Part shown: positions 8,889 to 18,435 of the stretch, piece by piece
How positions within the stretch are numbered: position 1 is the first letter of the stretch
Layout of the letters: each line of letters opens with the position of its first letter
NCBI RefSeq assembly: GCF_014203365.1
Contig: NZ_JACHIS010000001.1
Location: 1,302,001 to 1,366,000 of the forward strand
Reading direction: 5' to 3'
DNA from: Actinoalloteichus hymeniacidonis
Lineage (GTDB): Bacteria > Actinomycetota > Actinomycetes > Mycobacteriales > Pseudonocardiaceae
DNA length: 64,000 bases
The notes under the pieces: model-generated
What the model saw: only the letters and a program-made list of their open reading frames with translations
Told to the model about the DNA's origin: nothing
Databases searched by the model: none
Position numbers and translations under genes: made by a program

Positions 8889-10286
8889 GTGTCTGTGCCC
8901 GCCGATGCCGATCGGATCGACGCCATCGTCAAACTCTGCCGGGCCCGAGGCCTGGTCTACCCGAGCGGAGAGCTCTACGGGGGGATCAGGGCCGCCTGGG
9001 ATTACGGTCCGCTGGGCGTGGAGTTGAAGGAGAACATCAAACGGCAATGGTGGAAGTCCGTCGTGCAGGGCCGCCACGACGTGACCGGCCTCGACTCGTC
9101 GATCCTGCTGCCCTCGGAGGTGTGGGACGCCTCGGGGCACACCGAGGAGTTCGTCGCGCTGCTCGTGCAGTGCCTGAGCTGTCACCAACGGTTCCCGGCC
9201 GCCGAACTCGCCGAGCAGTACCGCTCGCGCACCGGTGAGGAGCTCAACGCCAGGGCCTTGAGCGCGTTGGTCTGTCCGGAGTGCGGCAGCCGAGGGCGGT
9301 TCACCGAGCCCGGGCTGTTCAACGGGCTGTTGGAGACCAGGATCGGCCCGGACGAACCGGAGGACCGGCCGTACTACCTGCGGCCGGAGACAGCGCAGGG
9401 CGCCTTCGTCAACTTCGGCAATGTGCGGGCCAGCGAACGCCGCCGCCCGCCGTTCGGCATCGCCCAGATCGGCAAGGTGCTGCGCAACGAGGTGCTGCCC
9501 GGCGACTTCCTGTTTCGGACCAGGGAGTTCGAACTGATGGAGCTGGTGTACTTCGTCCCACCCGAGGAGACCGAACAGTGGCATCGCTACTGGTTGGAGA
9601 CCCGCAACGGCTTCTATCGGGAACTGGGCATCGCGCAGGAGAACCTACGGCCCTATGAGCATGACCGCGACCAACTGGCCCACTACGCACGTCGGACGGT
9701 CGACATCGAGTACCGGTTCGGCTTCCCCGACCGCGAGTGGGACGAGCTGGAGGGCATCGTCGACCGGGGCGATTCCGGCCTCGCGGCGCACGCCGACCGC
9801 ACCGGGATCGATCTGTCCTATCTGGACCGGGCCAGCGGCGCCCGCTACCGGCCGTTCGTGATCTCGACCTCGGTCGGGGTGGGCCGTTCGATGCTCGCCT
9901 TCCTCGTGGACGCCTACACCGAGGAGTCGACGCCGAACCCGATGGGCGGCAAGGACCGCCGGGTCGTGCTGCGGCTGGACCGTCGGTTGTCGCCGGTGAA
10001 GGTCGGAGTACTGCCCGTGTCGCGCAGCGCCGATCTCGCGCCGCAGGCGGTGGCTGTGACCGAGGAACTCCGGCAGAGTTGGAACGTGGAGCTCGATGAC
10101 GCGGGTGCCATCGGCAGGCGCTATCGGCGACAGGACGAGATCGGCACGCCGTTCTGCGTGACGATCGATTTCGACGGCCTGCTCGATCAGACCGTCGCGG
10201 TACGTGATCGCGACACGCTGCTGCAGGAACGGGTGGCCTTGGACAAACTGGGCGACTACCTGACCTCCCGGCTGCGCGGCTGCTGA
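8889..10286 (+). CDS. glyS: Glycyl-tRNA synthetase, dimeric (alpha2) type
   Basis: This 465-residue class II synthetase charges tRNA-Gly. Motif 1 is present near the N terminus (GLVYPSGELYGG...DYGPLGVELKENIKRQWW), followed by the substrate-binding insert with CLSCHQRF and CPECGSRG cysteines, which may bind zinc. The motif RPETAQGAFVNF and motif 2 with LRNEVLPGDFLFRTREFELMELVYF are intact, and motif 3 is FVISTSVGVGRSMLAFL. The anticodon-binding domain occupies the last 100 residues. It is complete and of normal length. GTG at 8889 fits the family N terminus. Confidence 0.97.
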   Translation: MSVPADADRIDAIVKLCRARGLVYPSGELYGGIRAAWDYGPLGVELKENIKRQWWKSVVQGRHDVTGLDSSILLPSEVWDASGHTEEFVALLVQCLSCHQRFPAAELAEQYRSRTGEELNARALSALVCPECGSRGRFTEPGLFNGLLETRIGPDEPEDRPYYLRPETAQGAFVNFGNVRASERRRPPFGIAQIGKVLRNEVLPGDFLFRTREFELMELVYFVPPEETEQWHRYWLETRNGFYRELGIAQENLRPYEHDRDQLAHYARRTVDIEYRFGFPDREWDELEGIVDRGDSGLAAHADRTGIDLSYLDRASGARYRPFVISTSVGVGRSMLAFLVDAYTEESTPNPMGGKDRRVVLRLDRRLSPVKVGVLPVSRSADLAPQAVAVTEELRQSWNVELDDAGAIGRRYRRQDEIGTPFCVTIDFDGLLDQTVAVRDRDTLLQERVALDKLGDYLTSRLRGC

Positions 10287-10308
10287 GAACGCGCGCGGCG
10301 ATCTCGAC

Positions 10309-11046
10309 TCAGTGCAGCCTGCGGACCGGAATCCGGTGCTCCACGACCCCGTTCGGGGTACCGGCGGCGCGTTCGACGCGGTAGGCGCCCGCGTTCGGCC
10401 GTTCCGTCACGGCTTCCACCAACTCCCGGCCCCGGAAGAGCAGACCGGCCCCGTCGTCGGTGCAGTAGGAGAGCGGCAGCTCACCGGCGGCCACCGCCGC
10501 CTGCACGGCGGGTCTGCGGGCGGGTTCGGAGTCGTAGTGCACGCCGTTGCCGTAGGGCAGCAGCGCCAGGCCATTGGTGACCACCCGCAGCGCGGGTCCG
10601 AAGGAATCGGTCGGCCCGCCGACGAACCAGCACAGCGAACCGGCCGAGATGCCCGCCAGCACCACGCCCGCCGCCCAGGCCCGACGGAACACCTCGGGCA
10701 GGCCGTGTACCCGCCACACGGCGAGCAGATTGGCCACCGAGCCGCCGTCGACCCACACGACGTCCTGGCCCAGCACCAGATCGTCGAGGTCGGTGGTGGC
10801 AGGCATCGGGAACAGATCCAGCTGGGTCAGATCGATACCCGCTCGCTGCCCGGCATCGGAGATCATCGCGCTGCGCCACCGCTGATCCCCGCCCGCCGTC
10901 CCCACCACGGCCAGCCGGGGGCGCCTACCCGTCACGCCCGCCTGCTCTATCGCGAAGTGCAACAGCGGTGCGAACTCGATATCGGTGCTCGCTCCGGGGC
11001 GCATTCCGCCCGAGGTGGCGAGGATGGTGGGCGCGTCGGCGGGCAT
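10309..11046 (-). CDS. Peptidase S51 (dipeptidase E-like)
   Basis: The 245-residue protein has a Rossmann-like fold with the S51 nucleophile in LAGISAGSLCWF, preceded by the VWVDGGSVANLLAVWR segment that contributes substrate contacts. The C-terminal conserved YCTDDGAGLLFRG segment matches family members in actinobacteria. It probably hydrolyses N-terminal Asp dipeptides or related peptides in the cytoplasm. It is divergent from the YdcF gene, with 149 bases between starts, and convergent with glyS. Confidence 0.85.
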   Translation of the reverse strand: MPADAPTILATSGGMRPGASTDIEFAPLLHFAIEQAGVTGRRPRLAVVGTAGGDQRWRSAMISDAGQRAGIDLTQLDLFPMPATTDLDDLVLGQDVVWVDGGSVANLLAVWRVHGLPEVFRRAWAAGVVLAGISAGSLCWFVGGPTDSFGPALRVVTNGLALLPYGNGVHYDSEPARRPAVQAAVAAGELPLSYCTDDGAGLLFRGRELVEAVTERPNAGAYRVERAAGTPNGVVEHRIPVRRLH

Positions 11047-11195
11047 TCTCCCAGCTTAGGTTCGCCGTCCTCGGTCGGGAAGATCTCACGTCGGCGGGCG
11101 CGACCGAGCCGAAGCCCTCTCGGCGTCTCGGCGGACCGCGACGCCAACGGGGACCACCGTCCGGCCGCGCGCCCGCTCTCTGCGACGATCAACCC

Positions 11196-11852
11196 ATGAC
11201 AGCCCCCGCCGATCAGCCTCGGTCTCCGCATTGGGGAAGGTGGGTGTGGCGCGCCGTTCTCGGAACGATATTGATCGGTGTGCTCGTGGTAGGCGGCACC
11301 CTGGTGCGCGTGTGGTACGTGGCCAGGCAGGACGACCGCAGCCAGGCCGACGTCGTCGTCGTGCTGGGTGCCGCGCAGTACAACGGCAAGCCGTCGGCGG
11401 TCCTGGAGGCCCGGCTGGAACACGCGGTGACGCTGTTCGAGTCCGGGGTGGCCGACCACATCATGACGGTTGGCGGCAGGCAGCTGGGCGACAATTACAC
11501 CGAGGCCGAGGCCAGCGAACTGTGGCTGGTCGAGCACGGCATCCCCACCGACCGGGTGATCGCGGTCGGGGAGGGTGTGGACACCCTCGGCAGTTTCCGG
11601 GCCACCTCGCGTGCCATCTCCGAACAGGGCTGGTCCACCGCCGTGGTGGTCAGCGATCCGTGGCATTCGCTGCGCGCCAGGACGATGGCCAAGGACGCGG
11701 GGATCGACGCCTGGGTGTCGCCCACCCGCCGGGGGCCGATCGTGCAGACCAGGGAGACGCAGGCTCGCTACATCCTCCGGGAGACGGCCGCACTGCTGCA
11801 CTACCGCCTCACCCATGCGCCCGTCGAGGGCGAGGACAACGGACTGCGCTGA
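11196..11852 (+). CDS. YdcF family (DUF218) membrane-anchored protein
   Basis: This 218-residue protein has one N-terminal transmembrane helix (about residues 17-36) followed by a DUF218 domain: DVVVVLGAAQYNGKPSAVLEARLEHAV, then IMTVGGR and the serine/acidic segment GEGVDTLGSFRATSRAI, and VVVVSDPWHSLRARTMA. DUF218 members include the ElyC/SanA proteins implicated in envelope integrity; the exact substrate here is unknown. ATG at 11196 is chosen over upstream in-frame codons because homology starts here. Confidence 0.85.
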   Translation: MTAPADQPRSPHWGRWVWRAVLGTILIGVLVVGGTLVRVWYVARQDDRSQADVVVVLGAAQYNGKPSAVLEARLEHAVTLFESGVADHIMTVGGRQLGDNYTEAEASELWLVEHGIPTDRVIAVGEGVDTLGSFRATSRAISEQGWSTAVVVSDPWHSLRARTMAKDAGIDAWVSPTRRGPIVQTRETQARYILRETAALLHYRLTHAPVEGEDNGLR

Positions 11853-11935
11853 GCGAGAGCGCGGCCCGAGGCACATCGGGTTCGACAGCGCGGGCGAGAT
11901 GCCCGACGCCATCCTCGGCCCCTTAGGGTTGTCCG

Positions 11936-13207
11936 GTGTCGTCCGACTACCGCGACCACGATGCCGCTCGGCTGCTCCCCGAGTCGGCCAAGTTCGCCGA
12001 GCTCGACAGCGGTCGCAACGAGCCGCGCAGTCCCTTCGCCCGCGACCGGGCCAGGGTGCTGCATTCCGCCGCGCTACGCAGGCTCGCGGGCAAGACCCAG
12101 GTGGTGGGCCCGGATGAGGGCGACGTGCCGCGTACCCGGCTCACGCATTCCCTGGAGGTCGCCCAGATCGGCCGGGGCATCGGCATGGAACTGGGCTGCG
12201 ATCCCGACATCGTGGACACCGCAGGGCTGGCACACGACATCGGTCACCCGCCCTTCGGACACAACGGTGAACGGGCCCTGGACGCCGCCGCGAAGGACTG
12301 CGGCGGTTTCGAGGGCAACGCCCAGACGCTGCGCATCCTGACCAGGCTCGAACCCAAGGCCTTGACCGGCGATGGCGACTCGCACGGCCTCAACCTGACC
12401 AGGGCCTGTCTGGACGCCGCGACGAAGTACCCCTGGCCCCGCACCTCGGGACTGCGCAAATTCGGTGTCTACGACGACGATCTGCCGGTCTTCGACTGGA
12501 TGCGCGCGGAGGCCCCCGACCGGCATCGCTGTCTGGAAGCCCAGGTCATGGACTGGGCCGACGACGTCGCCTATTCGGTGCACGACGTGGAGGACGGTGT
12601 GCTATCCGGCCGGATCTCGCTGCGGATGCTGGCCGACCCGGCGGAACGGGATGCGGTGGCGCGGTTGGCCTCGGAGTACTTCTCCGACGACTCGGTGGCC
12701 GCCGTGGCCGCCGCCGCCGAGCGGCTGGTGCGACTCCCGGTGGTCGCCGATGTCTTGGACTACCGGGGCACCCTGTCCGATCAGGTAGCGCTCAAGCGGC
12801 TCACCAGTGAATTGGTCGGCCGGTTCGCCACCGCTGCGGTGGCGGGGACCCGAGGCAGGTTCGGCGACGGTCCGCTGCGGCGCTATCAGGCTGATCTGGT
12901 GGTGCCCGCCGAGGTCGCGGCCGAGGTGGCCCTGCTCAAAGCCGTCGCGCTGCGCTATGTGATGAGCGATCCCAAGCGGTTGGCCCTGCAGACCCTGCAA
13001 CGGGAACTGCTCGCCGAGTTGATCGAGGTGCTCGCCGATCGGGCGCCCGTCGAACTGGATTCCGCTCTGCATCCCGCGTGGGAGCGTGCCGAGGACGATG
13101 CCGGACGAATGCGCGTGGTGCTGGACCAGACCGCGTCCCTCACCGACGGCCAGGCGGTCCGCTGGCATGCCAGGCTGACCGGCCGGACCACGCCGGGTAT
13201 CGGCTGA
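11936..13207 (+). CDS. dgt: Deoxyguanosinetriphosphate triphosphohydrolase-like protein
   Basis: The 423-residue HD-domain protein would hydrolyse dGTP or other dNTPs to the nucleoside and tripolyphosphate. The metal-binding HD set is visible: [16 protein letters not shown], then [15 protein letters not shown] around residues 95-110, and [17 protein letters not shown] near 205. RLAGKTQV and the N-terminal arginine-rich segment fit the type I dGTPase family. It lies close to dnaG, a common arrangement in actinobacteria. GTG at 11936 gives the normal N terminus. Confidence 0.93.
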   Translation: MSSDYRDHDAARLLPESAKFAELDSGRNEPRSPFARDRARVLHSAALRRLAGKTQVVGPDEGDVPRTRLTHSLEVAQIGRGIGMELGCDPDIVDTAGLAHDIGHPPFGHNGERALDAAAKDCGGFEGNAQTLRILTRLEPKALTGDGDSHGLNLTRACLDAATKYPWPRTSGLRKFGVYDDDLPVFDWMRAEAPDRHRCLEAQVMDWADDVAYSVHDVEDGVLSGRISLRMLADPAERDAVARLASEYFSDDSVAAVAAAAERLVRLPVVADVLDYRGTLSDQVALKRLTSELVGRFATAAVAGTRGRFGDGPLRRYQADLVVPAEVAAEVALLKAVALRYVMSDPKRLALQTLQRELLAELIEVLADRAPVELDSALHPAWERAEDDAGRMRVVLDQTASLTDGQAVRWHARLTGRTTPGIG

Positions 13208-13372
13208 ACGGACCCGTTCTAGATCCACTGCGGACTGGCACACTGGGGTGCATGACGAGCGCAGGCGCCGTCTGCAGTCGTCGCCAGAGGTCTGCGACGG
13301 GGTTAACGCGCTGATACCAGTACTGCCCGCGTCGAGCAGCGAGGGATCCTCGCCGGATCGCTACGGCCGCTC

Positions 13373-14536
13373 GTGTTCGCCGACCATGCCGACGACAGAC
13401 AGGGGTTGTTGATCACCGTGGACGACCGTGCACATCTCGCCTTCGCACTCAACCTGCATCGCGCGCTCTCCCCGTCCGACGGGGGCGACTTCTGTTGGTC
13501 ACCGCTCTCGGTCGCCAGTGCACTGGGCTTGGCCGCCGCAGGCGCCCGAGGCACCACCCGCGACGAGGTGAGCCGGGTGCTCACCGACGGCTCTCCCGAG
13601 GATCTGCACCGGGTCTCGGCGGCGTTGATCGCGGCCGGGGAGCTCAGCACCTCGGGTGAGCGCGAGGATGCGCCGATCCTGTCGGTGGCCAACACGCTGT
13701 GGACCAGGGAGGACGTCGAGGTCACTCCGACCTTCCGCCGCGAACTGGCAGGCTGGCCGGGCGGGGCCGTGCAGGGCGCGCCGTTCGAGACGGACGTCGA
13801 GGGCGCCAGACGGCTGATCAACGAGGACGTCGCGCAGCTGACCAGGGGCCTCATCCCGGAGCTGCTGCCGAAGGGCACGGTCGGCGACGACACGATCGCC
13901 ACCCTGGTCAACGCGCTGTATCTCAAGACGGCGTGGATCAACCGGTTCCCGGCGGAGGCCACCCGCCCGAGGCCCTTCCACGCGGTCGGCGGCGCCCGCG
14001 ACGTGCCGACGATGCAGCTCACCGAACGACTGCCCTACACCGCTCGGGACGGTTGGCAGGTGGTGGGGCTGCCCGCCAAGGGCGGGGTCGAGGCCGTGGT
14101 GTTGTTGCCGGACGGGGATCTGGCCGAGGCCGAGGCGAGTCTGACCGCATCGAAGCTCGGCGTGCTGCTGGACGCCGTTCGTGCGACCCGGGTCGAGCTG
14201 TTCCTGCCGAAGCTGCGCGTCACCGGCCGTGCGGACCTGGGCGATTCGCTCGGCGGGCTGGGCGTGCGCACCATGTTCACCGACGCGGCCGACTTCCGTG
14301 GGGTGAGCGAATCACACCGGATCGCCGTCTCCTCGGTGCTGCACGAGTCGGTGTTGCAGATCGACGAGGACGGTCTGGAGGGCGCTGCGGCCACCGCCGT
14401 GGTGTTCCGGCTGGCTGCCGCGGTCCTCCCGCAGCGGCCGATCACCGTGCGGGTGGATCGGCCGTTCCTGCTGCTGGTCCGGCATCGCCGCAGCGGCGCG
14501 GTGTACTTCCTGTCCAGGGTCGCCGACCCGAGCTGA
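13373..14536 (+). CDS. Serpin family protein
   Basis: A 387-residue serpin without an evident signal peptide. Conserved elements include FCWSPLSVASALGLAAAGARGTT near the N terminus, LVNALYLKTAWINRF in the shutter region, and the reactive-centre hinge EDGLEGAAATAVVF, whose run of small residues is typical of inhibitory members. The C terminus VDRPFLLLVRHRRSGAVYFLSRVADP matches the family. The scissile bond probably lies within the segment FRLAAAVLPQRP. Bacterial serpins are uncommon; here the target protease is unknown. The GTG at 13373 lacks a strong ribosome-binding site, so a start near 13420 is possible. Confidence 0.9.
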   Translation: MFADHADDRQGLLITVDDRAHLAFALNLHRALSPSDGGDFCWSPLSVASALGLAAAGARGTTRDEVSRVLTDGSPEDLHRVSAALIAAGELSTSGEREDAPILSVANTLWTREDVEVTPTFRRELAGWPGGAVQGAPFETDVEGARRLINEDVAQLTRGLIPELLPKGTVGDDTIATLVNALYLKTAWINRFPAEATRPRPFHAVGGARDVPTMQLTERLPYTARDGWQVVGLPAKGGVEAVVLLPDGDLAEAEASLTASKLGVLLDAVRATRVELFLPKLRVTGRADLGDSLGGLGVRTMFTDAADFRGVSESHRIAVSSVLHESVLQIDEDGLEGAAATAVVFRLAAAVLPQRPITVRVDRPFLLLVRHRRSGAVYFLSRVADPS

Positions 14537-14591
14537 TCTCGGTAGGCACCGGCGAGCGGGCCGCCCGACGATCGGGTGGCCCATGGCGGTC

Positions 14592-15587
14592 TCACCGCAG
14601 GATGCGGGCCAGCTTGTCGGGGTTGGCCAGGTCGTAGATCGCCTCGATCCGGCCGTCGCGGACGGCCAACCAGGCGACGCGCGGCTCGACCTCCGTGCTG
14701 CGTCTCCCGGTTCCTGCCCGCTCGGTGCGCCGCGCCGGGCCGACGGCGGCCGCCTGCTCGGCCCCGGTCGGCGGGGTTCCCACCAGCACTCCGACATCCC
14801 CGTTGACCAGGACGCCGACCGCGCCCGCCGTCATCGCCTCGCCGTAGAGGTCCAGCAGCCCGAAGAGGAATCGGATGACCTTGGGCGCCCCGAGGACCAC
14901 CCGCAGCGTCGTCTTGGCCTTGCCGCCGCCGTCGCCGTGCATCGCGACCTCGGGATGCAGCACGCGGGTCAACGCCTCGGTGTCCCTGGCGGCCAGCGCG
15001 GCCAGGAACTCGGTGAGCAGCCGCTGCTGTTCGGCGGGTGCGACGCGTGGCGGCGGATCCGCTGCGACCATCACCCTGCGCGCCCGCGAGGCGTGCTGTC
15101 GGGCCGCCGCAGCCGAACACCCGAGGACCTCGGCGATCTCCGGGAACGGCACCGCGAAACCATCGTGCAGCACGAAGGCCACCCGTTGATCCGGGGACAG
15201 CCGCTGCAACACCAGCAGCGCCGCCGTGCGCATGCCGTCGGCCTGGACCACCTGGTCCAACGGGTCCGGGGCAGGTGTCGATCCGATCGGGCGGGCGACG
15301 AGTGGTTCCGGCAGCCACGGGCCGACGTAGCGTTCCCGGCGGGCGACCGCCGAGCGCATCCGATCCAGGCAGATCCGCCCGACCACCGTCGTCAACCAGG
15401 CCCGATGGTCGTCGATGGCCGCGCGGGCGGGCCCGTCCAGCGAGATCAGCCGCAGCCAGCTCTCCTGGACCGCGTCCTCGGCGTCGGTACGCGTGCCATG
15501 CAGGCGGTAGGCCACCGAGGTCAGGTGCGCGCGGTGCTGCTCGAAGATCAGCGCCAGCTCGTCGTCGACTCGGCTCACACCGCGCAT
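14592..15587 (-). CDS. sigJ: ECF sigma factor, SigJ-like (ECF41 type) with SnoaL-like C-terminal domain
   Basis: The 331-residue protein has sigma region 2 (FEQHRAHLTSVAYRLHGTRTDAEDAVQESWLRL), region 4 (LQRLSPDQRVAFVLHDGFAVPFPEIAEVLGCSAAAARQHASRAR) and a C-terminal SnoaL_2-like domain ending in DGRIEAIYDLANPDKL. The last motif is diagnostic of ECF41, where the C-terminal domain modulates activity in place of a separate anti-sigma. ATG at 15587 follows a G-rich site. An ECF41 partner (COE-type oxidoreductase) is not adjacent. It is divergent from dnaG. Confidence 0.88.
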   Translation of the reverse strand: MRGVSRVDDELALIFEQHRAHLTSVAYRLHGTRTDAEDAVQESWLRLISLDGPARAAIDDHRAWLTTVVGRICLDRMRSAVARRERYVGPWLPEPLVARPIGSTPAPDPLDQVVQADGMRTAALLVLQRLSPDQRVAFVLHDGFAVPFPEIAEVLGCSAAAARQHASRARRVMVAADPPPRVAPAEQQRLLTEFLAALAARDTEALTRVLHPEVAMHGDGGGKAKTTLRVVLGAPKVIRFLFGLLDLYGEAMTAGAVGVLVNGDVGVLVGTPPTGAEQAAAVGPARRTERAGTGRRSTEVEPRVAWLAVRDGRIEAIYDLANPDKLARILR

Positions 15588-15702
15588 TGTGTCCCCCCGA
15601 CGACCATGATCGGTGCGGGTCCGGCGATTCGGCCCACCCGGTGGCGGGGTCATCGCCCTACCCTCGGCGACGGGACGCCCGTCTCCCATAGACTCGCCGA
15701 CC

Positions 15703-17616
15703 GTGGCAGGACGCATCCGGGAAAGCGACATCGCCGAGGTACGGGACCGCAGCCGGATCGACGATGTGATCGGCGAGTATCTCGAACTTCGTCGAGCGGG
15801 CGCCGGAGCCTTGAAGGGCCTGTGCCCCTTCCACGATGAGAAGAGCCCGTCGTTCAACGTCCGGCCCGCGCACGGCACCTTCCACTGCTTCGGCTGCGGC
15901 GAGGGCGGCGACGTGATCGCGTTCCTGATGAAGCGGGAACACCTGAGCTTCGTGGAGGCGGTGGAGCGCCTCGCCGACCGGGTCGGCTTCCGACTGACCT
16001 ATGTCGGCGGCAGCACCACCGTGCAACGGGACCGGGGTTCGCGGCTGCGGCTGGTCGAGGCGCACAAGGCGGCGGCGGAGTTCTACGCCGAGGCCCTGCG
16101 CAGCGCCGAGGCGAGCGAGGCCAGGGAATTCCTGAAGAGCCGGGGCTTCGACGAGGCTGCGGCGGAGCGCTTCGGCTGCGGCTTCGCGCCATCGGGCTGG
16201 GATCGGCTGACCAAACACCTGCTCGGCCGGGGGTTCGAGGCCGCCGAGCTGTACAAGGCGGGATTGGCCAAGGAGGGCAGGCTGGGACCGATCGACCGGT
16301 TCCACCGCAGGCTGCTGTGGCCGATCAAGGACCTCAGTGGCGACGTCGTGGGGTTCGGCGCGCGCCGCATCTTCGACGAGGACCCCATCCAGGCCAAGTA
16401 CGTCAACACCGCCGAGAGCCCGATCTACCGCAAGTCCCAGGTGTTGTTCGGACTCGACGTGGCCAAGCGGGAGATCGCCCGACGGCATCAGGTCGTGGTG
16501 GTCGAGGGCTACACCGACGTGATGGCGATGCACCTGGCGGGCGTGCCGACCGCCGTCGCGTCCTGTGGAACGGCCTTCGGCGACGAACACATCAAGGTGC
16601 TGTCCCGACTGTTGATGGACGCGTCGTTCAACCAGGCCTCGCTCGGCGCCGAGGTGATCTTCACCTTCGACGGCGACGCCGCCGGTCAGAGTGCGGCCCG
16701 CAAGGCCTTCGACGGCGACCAGAACTGGTCGGGCAACACCTTCATCGCGGTGGCCCCCGACGGGATGGACCCCTGCGAGCTGCGGCAGGAGAAGGGCGAT
16801 CCGGCGGTTCGCGACCTGGTGGCGCGACGTCGACCGCTGTACGAGTTCGCCATCCGAGGCGTGGTCAAGAGCCACAACCTGGACACCGCCGAGGGGCAGC
16901 TCGCCGCCGTGCGGGCCTCGACCCCCCTGGTCGCGCAGATTCGCGATATCGCGCTGCGCGACGAGTACGCCCGTCGGCTGTCGGGTTGGGTCGGTTGGGA
17001 CGACACACCCTCGATCGTTCGCGAGGTCCGGGAGCTGGCGGCGGGCGGCGGGCGCGTCGAACCGGTCCGATCCGCCCGGCGCGCCGAGCCGACGACGCCC
17101 GCCAAGGTGGAGGACGGCGGCCCACCGAGGCCCGCGCCGGACGATCCTCGACTCTGGGTGCAGCGGGAGGCGTTGAAGGCCGCGTTGCAGTGGCCTGCGT
17201 TGGCCGGCCCGTCCTACGACACGATCTCCGAACAGGCCTTCACCGATCCGGCGTATCTGGCCGTGCATCGTGCGTTGATCGCGGCGGGCGGCGCCGCCAG
17301 CGGTCTGTCGGGATCCGCCCTGGTCGCGGCGATGAGCGAGCACACCCGACATGCCTCGGTGCGCTCCCTGCTCACCGAGCTGTCGGTGGAATCGCTGCGG
17401 TCGCGGGTGGACGAGGACGCGATGTACGTGGCGAACCTGCTGGCCCGACTTCGGGAGGCGGTCGTCGGCAGGCAGATCGGCGAACTGAAGTCCCGGTTGC
17501 AACGGATGTCCGCCACGGAGGAGCCTGAGGAGTATCACGCCCTGTTTGGAGACCTGGTCGGGTTGGAGCAGTACCGCAAGGCGCTCCAAGACCAGGCGGT
17601 GGGAGGACTGTCGTGA
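15703..17616 (+). CDS. dnaG: DNA primase
   Basis: The 637-residue DnaG makes RNA primers at the replication fork. The N-terminal zinc ribbon has CPFHDEKSPSF...HCFGCGEGGD (near residues 41-68). The TOPRIM catalytic core contains VVVEGYTDVMAMH and EVIFTFDGDAAGQ, the acidic metal site. The C-terminal helicase-binding domain occupies about the last 170 residues. GTG at 15703 gives the standard AGRIRESDIAEVRDRS start. Its stop overlaps the start of the next gene by four bases. Confidence 0.97.
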   Translation: MAGRIRESDIAEVRDRSRIDDVIGEYLELRRAGAGALKGLCPFHDEKSPSFNVRPAHGTFHCFGCGEGGDVIAFLMKREHLSFVEAVERLADRVGFRLTYVGGSTTVQRDRGSRLRLVEAHKAAAEFYAEALRSAEASEAREFLKSRGFDEAAAERFGCGFAPSGWDRLTKHLLGRGFEAAELYKAGLAKEGRLGPIDRFHRRLLWPIKDLSGDVVGFGARRIFDEDPIQAKYVNTAESPIYRKSQVLFGLDVAKREIARRHQVVVVEGYTDVMAMHLAGVPTAVASCGTAFGDEHIKVLSRLLMDASFNQASLGAEVIFTFDGDAAGQSAARKAFDGDQNWSGNTFIAVAPDGMDPCELRQEKGDPAVRDLVARRRPLYEFAIRGVVKSHNLDTAEGQLAAVRASTPLVAQIRDIALRDEYARRLSGWVGWDDTPSIVREVRELAAGGGRVEPVRSARRAEPTTPAKVEDGGPPRPAPDDPRLWVQREALKAALQWPALAGPSYDTISEQAFTDPAYLAVHRALIAAGGAASGLSGSALVAAMSEHTRHASVRSLLTELSVESLRSRVDEDAMYVANLLARLREAVVGRQIGELKSRLQRMSATEEPEEYHALFGDLVGLEQYRKALQDQAVGGLS

Positions 17617-18161
17617 GTGATTTCATCCGTCGGTTGCGGCAGTGGGTAGTCGGCTCGCCCCGGCTACCGGAGAGCTTCACCGGAACCCTGGAAACCGATG
17701 AGCGGGTGCTCGCCGTGGCCACCACCCGAAACGGCGGCGCGGTGGTGGCCACCCGATTCGGTCTCTGGCTGCCCGAGGTGTCGGGCTCCCGCCGGGTGGG
17801 CTGGCACCTGATCTCGAAGGCGTCCTGGAAGGACAACGGTCTGACGGTGGTTGAGGCGGAATCGGCCGGTTCGGCCGGGGAGGCCGAGCTGCTGACGGAT
17901 CTGCCGCCTCGGCGGTACCTCCTCTCGCAGCCGGGCCGGGTGCCGGAGGCCGTCCACAAACGGGTCAACAGTTCCATCAGCTCTCGGCACCACCGCGAAC
18001 TTCCCGGCGGCGGTGCCTGGTTCGTGCAGCGGCGGGTCCCCGGCCGGGACGGCATCCTGCTCCAGGTGCGGCTGGACCCGGGCACCGACCGGGCCGTCGC
18101 GATCGACATCGCGACCGAGGTGGCCGCCAAACTCGCCCAGGCCAAGCCCCCGGCCGAATAA
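17613..18161 (+). CDS. Unknown conserved protein coupled to dnaG
   Basis: The 182-residue protein begins with GTG overlapping the dnaG stop (GTGA), so translation is probably coupled. The N-terminal half reads as a beta-rich PH-like fold (ERVLAVATTRNGGAVVATRFGLWLP, RRVGWHLISKASWKDNGLTVVEAES), and the C-terminal half as mixed alpha/beta. There is no signal or membrane segment. The same neighbour of dnaG is seen in related actinobacteria in my recollection; its function is unknown. Confidence 0.75.
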   Translation: MSDFIRRLRQWVVGSPRLPESFTGTLETDERVLAVATTRNGGAVVATRFGLWLPEVSGSRRVGWHLISKASWKDNGLTVVEAESAGSAGEAELLTDLPPRRYLLSQPGRVPEAVHKRVNSSISSRHHRELPGGGAWFVQRRVPGRDGILLQVRLDPGTDRAVAIDIATEVAAKLAQAKPPAE

Positions 18162-18435
18162 CAGTCTCGGCCCGTCGTGTCCTCGAGGAGTTCGAGGGCA
18201 GGCACTCCCCGGTGCCCGAAGCACGGGATCGTCGGAGCGTTCACCGATACCGGTGCGGCGCGAACTCGCGTGCCCGGTGACCGAGCGCGGTGCCCGGGTG
18301 CGAGGAATCGGCCGTGCGCGCCCATCACGTGCCCACGGTCTGCTGTTCTTCCCGGACGCCGGATCGGACGAACCCGGCTCGTCGATCTCCCGGAGCAAAT
18401 AAAGTACGTGCGTACGGTTTTCACTAGGAGGCGTG

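Noticed and set aside
15658-17589. Long minus-strand open frame opposite dnaG
   Set aside because: The plus-strand primase has all motifs; the antisense frame is low-complexity.
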